NCBI GenBank assembly: GCA_029933535.1
Contig: JAOZNZ010000054.1
Location: 1-11,847, forward strand
Direction of reading: 5' to 3'
DNA length: 11,847 nt
Source: a bacterium
Lineage (GTDB): Bacteria > Auribacterota > UBA3054 > B51-G9
Of the stretch, positions 7,289 to 11,847 are shown piece after piece. The notes below the pieces were generated by a model. It had not been told where the DNA came from and did not search any database. It was given only the letters and a program-made list of their open reading frames with translations. Each line of letters begins with the position of its first letter. The stretch's first letter is position 1. Position numbers and translations under genes: made by a program.

Positions 7289-7505
7289 TTCCCATCTTCC
7301 ACTCCTTCACACCATCAACAATTTTACACGAATGAACAGCGAATTTATCGGCAAAATCAGGATGACTTCGCGGATAAGCTGTTTCTACTGCATGTTTAAG
7401 CTTTTCTACCGCGTCAGAGCGAACAATTGGTATATAAGTATGGGACGTCTCGCAGGATTTACATATCGCAGAATTACAAAAAAGCTCAAAAAAGCGGGTT
7501 TTCAT
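7278..7505 (-). CDS. possible small cysteine-containing protein
   Basis: A 75-codon frame from ATG (7503-7505) to a TAA that lies inside the heptamer array. The product has a cysteine group near the start (C10, C15, C18, in a FCNSAICKSCETSH context) and then a protein-like stretch (DAVEKLKHAVETAYPRSHPDFADK, a helix pattern). No family is recognised. Its codons look more natural than those of the plus-strand frame opposite. The bidirectional terminator at 7160-7190 would end it. There is no clear ribosome-binding site (a GAGAG lies too far upstream). The last residues (GSNP) and the stop come from the repeat, so it may be truncated at its 3' end. It could be a metal-binding fragment of a once larger gene, or not a gene at all. 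Confidence 0.35.
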   Translation of the reverse strand: MKTRFFELFCNSAICKSCETSHTYIPIVRSDAVEKLKHAVETAYPRSHPDFADKFAVHSCKIVDGVKEWKMGSNP

Positions 7506-7712
7506 GCGAAAACTATGCTCTCAAAAAAAATACACCAATACTATTGTTACATTGAAGTCCACCATTTCGCTACGCTCGATAGCAGCTACATTTACATTCG
7601 TTTAGATTTTGAATGAAGCAATTCGCGGATTTGCTTTTTGTTATTATTATGGTAAAATAGAACTAAGGCGTTGAATTGCATCATCGAATTAATTAATTTT
7701 ATAAATAACGTT
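7506..7712. other. intergenic gap before the exported cassette
   Basis: No gene is seen. It holds an imperfect hairpin (AAGCAA at 7616-7621 and TTGCTT at 7631-7636, followed by Ts), which could be a weak plus-strand terminator or a regulatory hairpin overlapping the -35 of the promoter candidate at 7631-7658. The stretch 7560-7615 contains the words CGCTACGCTCGATAGCAGCTAC, broken here by position only, of no assigned function. Confidence 0.4.
7631..7658 (+). promoter_or_regulatory. candidate promoter of the four-gene exported cassette
   Basis: TTGCTT (7631-7636), a 16-nt spacer and TAAAAT (7653-7658), preceded by TGG, an extended -10 (TGn). It would start transcription near 7664 and give a leader of about 50 nt before the ATG at 7713. 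A weaker alternative is TTGCAT (7676-7681) with TATAAA (7700-7705), which would give an almost leaderless message. Confidence 0.35.
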
Positions 7713-8657
7713 ATGAAATCTATATTCAATTATATAAACTTTAGGCGTAAATGCTCAATTCTAATTATCCTATATCTCTTTTTATTGTTTGGTTGTGACA
7801 AAGTAAATAAAGATTCCGATAAATCGCATTCAAAAAATAAAATTAGTAATATTATTGTCAAAAAAAATATACAAAAAACAATTGGGCAAACAGCTACAAA
7901 TAATATTTCGGCTGTTTCGTTGAATGTATCAAATGTAATAGTCGGTGTAAATAAATTTGAATTGTTGAAGAATTTACGAGGAAAATTGAATAACTCAAAA
8001 CCACTTACAGATGATGAAATAAAGTTGCTTATTGAAAACACGAGTGATGTAAAAACTTTAATGAAGGAATTTAAATGGAAATATGATTTAATGACAGCGG
8101 GAGATCGGAAATTTTATTTAAGATTCTTGGAATTGGCCGAACCGGAATTAACAATAAGATTTGGCAAATTAGGATATAAGGAAGAAGTAGCATGTTATTA
8201 TATGAAGTGGCCTGCTGATAATGAAAATAAACTTACTAAAATGGCAGAAGAATTAGAATTCCCGGAGATATCAGAGTATCCAGATGAAAAAACTTTTAGA
8301 AAAGAATTATTGCATTATTCACAAATATTAATATTTGCCGGCGATCGCGCAAGCGATCCGGAAACCGCGGCGGAATTATATATCAAGTCTTCTTTACATA
8401 AGCATCGAACTGATTTGTTTCCATTTGTTGAAGCTGCAGAGAAATATGTTAAAGCGCACAAAAAAGATAAAGCAAGAGAATTGCTTGAAAAAGTTATAAA
8501 TACCCCTGAAGATAAATTAGATTATGTAAAACCAATAGATGGTAAATCTGCTTCTATTTTGGTTCGCTGGAGTCTGAAAAGGGACAATAAAGAAGCAATT
8601 GAAAAGGCTAGAAAGTTACTTGGAAAATTAAATAAACCTATTAAAATTAATGATTAA
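7713..8657 (+). CDS. lipoprotein with helical-repeat character, unknown function
   Basis: I do not recognise this family. From ATG 7713 the product has 314 residues. It begins with a classic lipoprotein signal: basic n-region MKSIFNYINFRRK, a hydrophobic core, and LFGC with the lipidated cysteine at C28 followed by Asp. A TTG 42 bp upstream would extend the frame, but it would spoil the signal peptide and lies next to no proper ribosome-binding site, so the ATG is preferred, even though it too lacks a clear one. Residues 31-75 are a Lys/Asn/Ser-rich linker. From about 80 to 310 the protein is mostly helix-forming, with TPR-like helix pairs at about 194-262 and 282-305. It is the first gene of a four-gene run of exported proteins, 12 bp ahead of the next. 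A scaffold role at the membrane is plausible but inferred only. Confidence 0.8.
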   Translation: MKSIFNYINFRRKCSILIILYLFLLFGCDKVNKDSDKSHSKNKISNIIVKKNIQKTIGQTATNNISAVSLNVSNVIVGVNKFELLKNLRGKLNNSKPLTDDEIKLLIENTSDVKTLMKEFKWKYDLMTAGDRKFYLRFLELAEPELTIRFGKLGYKEEVACYYMKWPADNENKLTKMAEELEFPEISEYPDEKTFRKELLHYSQILIFAGDRASDPETAAELYIKSSLHKHRTDLFPFVEAAEKYVKAHKKDKARELLEKVINTPEDKLDYVKPIDGKSASILVRWSLKRDNKEAIEKARKLLGKLNKPIKIND

Positions 8658-8659
8658 CC

Positions 8660-8665
8660 AGGAGG
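8660..8665 (+). promoter_or_regulatory. strong ribosome binding site of the Cys-rich gene
   Basis: AGGAGG sits 4 nt before the ATG at 8670. It is the strongest Shine-Dalgarno site in the window, so this small secreted protein may be made in larger amounts than its operon partners. Confidence 0.75.
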
Positions 8666-8669
8666 ATGT

Positions 8670-9377
8670 ATGAAAAATCTGTTCTTAAAAAGCCTAATAA
8701 TTATTATACTTATTAATTGTCTATGCTTAAATGCTCAAGCGAACGAACCGGTAATTATTAATAGTTTAAGTTCTATAGAAAGTAGAATGACAGATTTATT
8801 TAAAGTATCAAGAGATTTTCGCATTGTAAATATTTATAATTGGGAAACTCGTGTAGTTTGGGATTCTACACCAGAAAAAGATGCCCCTGAAGGAACACAG
8901 TTTTTTCAATGCGACACTCAATTAGGTATAAAGTTTCCATGGGAAAGCAGGCATAAATGGTATAATGTAATTAATGATGTTAATGAAGTTGCGCATGAAT
9001 GGCATGCAAATTCTCCCGGTATAATATCTGCCCCTGCAGGTTATACGCTTGGTAATTATGAAAAAACAGTAGATTATGAGGTGGAAACAGGAAACGAAGA
9101 TACTGAAAAAAAGATTTCTGCGAAAGTTAGTGTGTATGGTAAAATTCAAATCGGACTCGGTATTAGCGTAAAAGGTTTTTCAATAGCACTACCGGCACTT
9201 TATGATGCAGGTAATGCAAGTTATGATTTTTATGTACATAATGGCACTTGTTGTGGTTTTTGTGATCTTAATCATGATAATTGCACTTGCAATTGGGGAT
9301 TGTGTCCAAGATGCAATGAGACTTGGATTTGCTTAGAACATATAGGACTTTGTCCTGGCTGTAGGGAAGCATGGTAA
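8670..9377 (+). CDS. secreted protein with ten-cysteine C-terminal module, unknown function
   Basis: A 235-residue protein with a Sec-type signal peptide (MKNLFLKSL, hydrophobic core, cleavage after about LNAQA-25). The middle (about 45-190) is rich in beta-forming and aromatic residues (NWETRVVWDS, FPWESRHKWYNV, VAHEWHANSPG) and has a Gly-rich segment 'GKIQIGLGISVKG' (157-169). The last 42 residues hold ten cysteines: 194, 195, 198, 205, 207, 212, 215, 221, 228 and 231. Two CPxC pairs (CPRC 212-215, CPGC 228-231) resemble zinc-ribbon knuckles. In an exported protein they could instead form five disulfides. No family is recognised. The gene has a strong ribosome-binding site and overlaps the next start by 7 bp (ATGGTAA). 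A dsbD operon on the other strand of the window may be relevant to its folding, but no direct link is shown. Confidence 0.8.
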   Translation: MKNLFLKSLIIIILINCLCLNAQANEPVIINSLSSIESRMTDLFKVSRDFRIVNIYNWETRVVWDSTPEKDAPEGTQFFQCDTQLGIKFPWESRHKWYNVINDVNEVAHEWHANSPGIISAPAGYTLGNYEKTVDYEVETGNEDTEKKISAKVSVYGKIQIGLGISVKGFSIALPALYDAGNASYDFYVHNGTCCGFCDLNHDNCTCNWGLCPRCNETWICLEHIGLCPGCREAW

Positions 9378-10321
9378 AATTTATTTGTAAGAAAGTTGTA
9401 TTTATTATTTTGGTTTGTTGGGCTGTTTTTTCAACTAAAGCTGATTCAACAAATATGTTTTTATGGAATCAATATACACCGGTTTTGCAACAGTTCGATA
9501 CCGGAGTATTAAATGTTGCATTAAAAACAGTTAATACAACAATAAGTAAAAATAAACACCAACTAAGCAAAACGGTTTTCAATAAAGTATCATTCGGTTT
9601 TCTTCTTAAATTATTAAAAGGAAAAATTTTAATACGTTATATGCCGCCAAAGCCGATTGAAGCTTATCGTTCATTTGATGATGCAATGTCTTGGTTGTTG
9701 AAAACCGACCCAAAACAAAATTGTTCAAACGCATGGTCGGAATTGTATTATGAAATGGGGAAAACGTGTGGTGGAATAGGCAGGAGAGGCGATGCCGAAA
9801 TATATTTTTATCGAAGTTTACAATTTTCAAATCGAAAAAATAAATTTTATTATAAAGCGCAAATTGCTGATATTGAAAATGATATTGAAAGAAATTGGAT
9901 AATACAGGCATACAATAAATTAACAAATTATTGGCAAAATGTGTCTTTGCCGGACAAACAATCTCATATAGTATCAGGGAAAATTCTTTTTTGTAAAAAT
10001 AAAGATAAAAAAGCGTTTGATACCCTTCTTGATGGATTAGCAAAGTTTGGAATATCATCTGAATATGCAGAAAATGACAGCTTGATTTATAATATAGTAA
10101 ATAATCTCGGGCGTGCAACGGATGAACAAGTTGCTACGTTATATATTTTGTTAGATATGGAACTTCAATCGATGCCGTTAAAAAAGAGAAAGGAAAAATT
10201 AGCGGTATTTATTATCAATCAAAGAAATTTACTTGCTGAATCTTATCCTCATCTTTCGAAGGCTAATGATATTTTGGAATTAAAAAAGCGAGTATTAAGG
10301 AAATATAAAAGAAAAAATTAA
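9371..10321 (+). CDS. secreted TPR-like helical protein, unknown function
   Basis: A 316-residue protein with a signal peptide (MVKFICKK, hydrophobic core FIILVCWAVF, cleavage near STKA-24). It is largely helical. Residues 117-160 (WSELYYEMGKTCGG, GDAEIYFYRSLQFS) and 196-230 (KILFCKNKDKKAFDTLLDGLAKFG) have the small/large residue spacing of TPR helix pairs. The C terminus is highly basic (KKRVLRKYKRKN). Its start overlaps the Cys-rich gene by 7 bp and is preceded by AGGGAAG, supporting the start and translational coupling. No catalytic motif is seen. With the other helical proteins of the operon it probably builds a periplasmic or cell-surface complex; this is inference. Confidence 0.75.
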   Translation: MVKFICKKVVFIILVCWAVFSTKADSTNMFLWNQYTPVLQQFDTGVLNVALKTVNTTISKNKHQLSKTVFNKVSFGFLLKLLKGKILIRYMPPKPIEAYRSFDDAMSWLLKTDPKQNCSNAWSELYYEMGKTCGGIGRRGDAEIYFYRSLQFSNRKNKFYYKAQIADIENDIERNWIIQAYNKLTNYWQNVSLPDKQSHIVSGKILFCKNKDKKAFDTLLDGLAKFGISSEYAENDSLIYNIVNNLGRATDEQVATLYILLDMELQSMPLKKRKEKLAVFIINQRNLLAESYPHLSKANDILELKKRVLRKYKRKN

Positions 10322-10326
10322 ATTTT

Positions 10327-11628
10327 ATGAGAAAAAACATTTTACTGTTATTTTTTTTAATAATAAATTCTTTGTTTAGCTATGTAAATGTTGATAAATT
10401 ATCACATCTTGAAGATGCTTTTAATAGAATTCTTTATAGCGAAAAAAACAATGAATTTTGGAAATCTGCAGATTTAATTCAAGAAATCTCAGTAAAATAT
10501 TCAAGCAATAATTTTGCCGAAATTACTGTAGATGGTTATTCAGGTAACTTTATTCTAAATGTTTGGAAAGCAAAACTTGAATTGTTGATACAAAATTGGG
10601 ATAATGCTATGGTAATATGTAGCAATGCGCTTAAATTTGACATCTTTCAAGGCATTAATACTGCTCCGGAAAGAATAAGTGAATTATTCTTAATTATGAA
10701 CACCGCTGATAATAAGGGAAAGAATGAAATGGATGTTGAAAAAACAGAATATTGGGAAAATGCTGTTGAATTTGATAAACAAAATACACTTCTTCTACAA
10801 AATAAATTATTACAAGAATGCTATGATGAATTAAAAGAAAATAAAGTTGATGAAGCGGCACAAACTATCCAATATGCTTTGAAAATACCTGCACCGTTTT
10901 TTTTTGATGGTTATCAAGTATATTTAGCAATATTAATAGAACAACAGAACCTTGAAGAGTTTTTTGATTTAATATTGGAATGCTTGAGAAAGGTTCCTGG
11001 TAAACAAGCAATTCCAACTGTAAATTTAGCATTTCAGTTATTGCAAAACGTTGACCTTACAGATGAGCAGTTGGAAGATTTGTGTTATGAATTAGAAAAA
11101 ATATCTGCAAGATTTCCGGCAACCGAAAAAAATATTGATAAAATTGTATCTGCAAAACAATTTTTACAATCAAATTATATAAGTTCTGAAAAACTTTTTA
11201 ATAAAGCTTTAAATATGCCTTTGGAAGAAACCAATAAACAATTAAGAGAATATATTAATAAAAATGTTTATAACAGAGAAAAAGCGTTTTTAATTCTCGG
11301 TGAAAAATTCGTTGAATCAGGTAACACAAATAAAGCAATTGAAATTTGGCTTGAGGGTCTTGGTAAAGAAAATATTATTAATTTAAATAAACTTGGCGGA
11401 GAGCCGTTAGTAAAAATCCTTGATAATAATATATCTGCTTTTAATAAAGTGCAAAAAAATAAGTATTTAAAAATATTTCAGCAACAGATAAAAAGACTAC
11501 AATTAATAATAGAAAAAATTAAGAATAGCGATCAGGAAATTCAATATAATACTTATACAACATTACCTGATAAACTTGAAAAACTAAAAGAAAAATATGG
11601 CGCTCTTAAGCAACAATTAAAAAAATAA
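10327..11628 (+). CDS. secreted TPR-like protein with C-terminal coiled coil, unknown function
   Basis: A 433-residue protein with a short signal peptide (MRKNILLLFFLIINSLFS, cleavage about 18). TPR-like helix pairs are seen at about 76-104 (WKAKLELLIQNWDNAMVICSNALKF), 160-186 (LQECYDELKENKVDEAAQTIQYALK), 195-222 and 319-345 (AFLILGEKFVESGNTNKAIEIWLEGLG). The last 55 residues are rich in Lys, Gln and Leu and look like a coiled coil. It starts 5 bp after the previous stop, without a clear ribosome-binding site. It is the last gene of the operon; the terminator at 11667-11690 lies 39 bp downstream. Function is unknown; it is a binding scaffold by appearance. Confidence 0.75.
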   Translation: MRKNILLLFFLIINSLFSYVNVDKLSHLEDAFNRILYSEKNNEFWKSADLIQEISVKYSSNNFAEITVDGYSGNFILNVWKAKLELLIQNWDNAMVICSNALKFDIFQGINTAPERISELFLIMNTADNKGKNEMDVEKTEYWENAVEFDKQNTLLLQNKLLQECYDELKENKVDEAAQTIQYALKIPAPFFFDGYQVYLAILIEQQNLEEFFDLILECLRKVPGKQAIPTVNLAFQLLQNVDLTDEQLEDLCYELEKISARFPATEKNIDKIVSAKQFLQSNYISSEKLFNKALNMPLEETNKQLREYINKNVYNREKAFLILGEKFVESGNTNKAIEIWLEGLGKENIINLNKLGGEPLVKILDNNISAFNKVQKNKYLKIFQQQIKRLQLIIEKIKNSDQEIQYNTYTTLPDKLEKLKEKYGALKQQLKK

Positions 11629-11666
11629 GATGTTTTTAGCAAAGTTTCGATAGTCTAAACTAAAAT

Positions 11667-11690
11667 GCCCGCAATTTGCGGGCTTCTTTT
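11667..11690 (+). terminator. intrinsic terminator of the exported cassette
   Basis: An 8-bp perfect stem GCCCGCAA (11667-11674) and TTGCGGGC (11676-11683), followed by TTCTTTT and more Ts. The core and right flank match the tRNA-Val terminator (7167-7190) base for base, including the downstream TTCTTTTATTTTA. The left A-rich arm is lost, so it acts only in the plus direction. It ends the four-gene operon. Confidence 0.85.
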
Positions 11691-11725
11691 ATTTTAGATT
11701 TATGATTTTGGATTTTTCCAACAAT

Positions 11726-11767
11726 CCACCACTCACTACGGATCACAGATCACTACCCACTGTACAC
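11726..11767. repeat. heptamer array, second six-unit copy
   Basis: Six consecutive 7-bp units, each ending in AC: CCACCAC, TCACTAC, GGATCAC, AGATCAC, TACCCAC, TGTACAC. The total length is 42 bp, the same as the array at 7247-7288, but the units are more varied. Its last unit falls within CACTGTACAC, the reverse complement of GTGTACAGTG beside the first array. Confidence 0.65.
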
Positions 11768-11787
11768 AAAGTGCATTTTGGGTTTTC

Positions 11788-11842
11788 ATGCTCCAACGGA
11801 GCATTTCATTATAGCCCAGGGTTATCAACCCTGGGGATAATG
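11788..11842. repeat. two-hairpin dispersed repeat at the right edge
   Basis: Hairpin one is ATGCTCC (11788-11794), AAC loop, GGAGCAT (11798-11804). Hairpin two is CCCAGGGTT (11815-11823), ATC loop, AACCCTGGG (11827-11835), and it extends outward with CATTAT (11807-11812) against ATAATG (11837-11842). Similar 'agcccagggtt...aaccctggg' elements are known to me as dispersed repeats in Planctomycetes and related bacteria. No gene is seen in it. It may continue beyond the window edge. Confidence 0.7.
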
Positions 11843-11847
11843 TCAGA

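Noticed and set aside
7092..7616. Plus-strand open frame of 174 codons
   Set aside because: It reads through the tRNA, the strong terminator and the heptamer array, and its product has no protein-like pattern.
7671..7712. Upstream TTG start for the cassette lipoprotein
   Set aside because: It would add 14 residues in front of a normal lipoprotein signal sequence, and the nearest AGG is too close to serve it.
9606..10118. Minus-strand frame opposite the third cassette gene
   Set aside because: The plus-strand gene has a signal peptide, a ribosome-binding site and operon spacing; the minus-strand product looks random.
7130..11700. Genomic island with att sites at the tRNA-Val 3' end
   Set aside because: The tRNA 3' end is not repeated near 11660; only the terminator core is shared, and no integrase gene is present.

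Overview
The window is AT-rich bacterial DNA from a diderm (Gram-negative) organism. It encodes lipoproteins, a DsbD-type inner-membrane thiol reductase, an AsmA-like envelope protein and the remnant of a protein with an 'IPEP' PEP-CTERM-type end. Together with the sequence style this suggests a member of the PVC group (Lentisphaerae/Kiritimatiellota-like). That placement is an inference from protein style and cannot be proved from this window.

Left part (87-6519, minus strand): one tightly packed operon of four genes. In transcription order these are a thioredoxin-fold lipoprotein, a DsbD-like thiol:disulfide interchange protein, a large AsmA-like protein and the ribosome-associated GTPase HflX. 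The first two junctions are 4-bp ATGA overlaps and the last gap is 3 bp. A candidate promoter lies at 6608-6636. The first two genes plausibly form an envelope redox relay, although the thioredoxin-like partner has SAPC where CXXC is expected. AsmA-like proteins act in envelope biogenesis. HflX is a cytosolic ribosome-rescue factor.

Middle (6520-7712): a non-operonic patch. It holds the 3' remnant of a secreted beta-domain protein whose PEP-CTERM tail runs into a dispersed C5/G5 hairpin repeat, then a well-formed promoter and a tRNA-Val(GAC) gene with an odd C33. After the tRNA come a strong bidirectional hairpin terminator, a six-unit 7-bp array and a possible small minus-strand gene of 75 codons.

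Right part (7713-11628, plus strand): four consecutive genes that I do not recognise. All four products carry export signals: a lipoprotein with helical-repeat character, a small secreted protein ending in a ten-cysteine module, and two secreted TPR-like helical proteins. Their spacing (12 bp gap, 7 bp overlap, 5 bp gap) indicates one operon and a shared envelope or periplasmic job. This is the best candidate for an undescribed system in the window.

Right edge (11629-11847): a second copy of the tRNA-side terminator core, a second six-unit heptad array, and a two-hairpin dispersed repeat. The exported four-gene cassette is therefore bracketed by matching terminator plus heptad-array modules.
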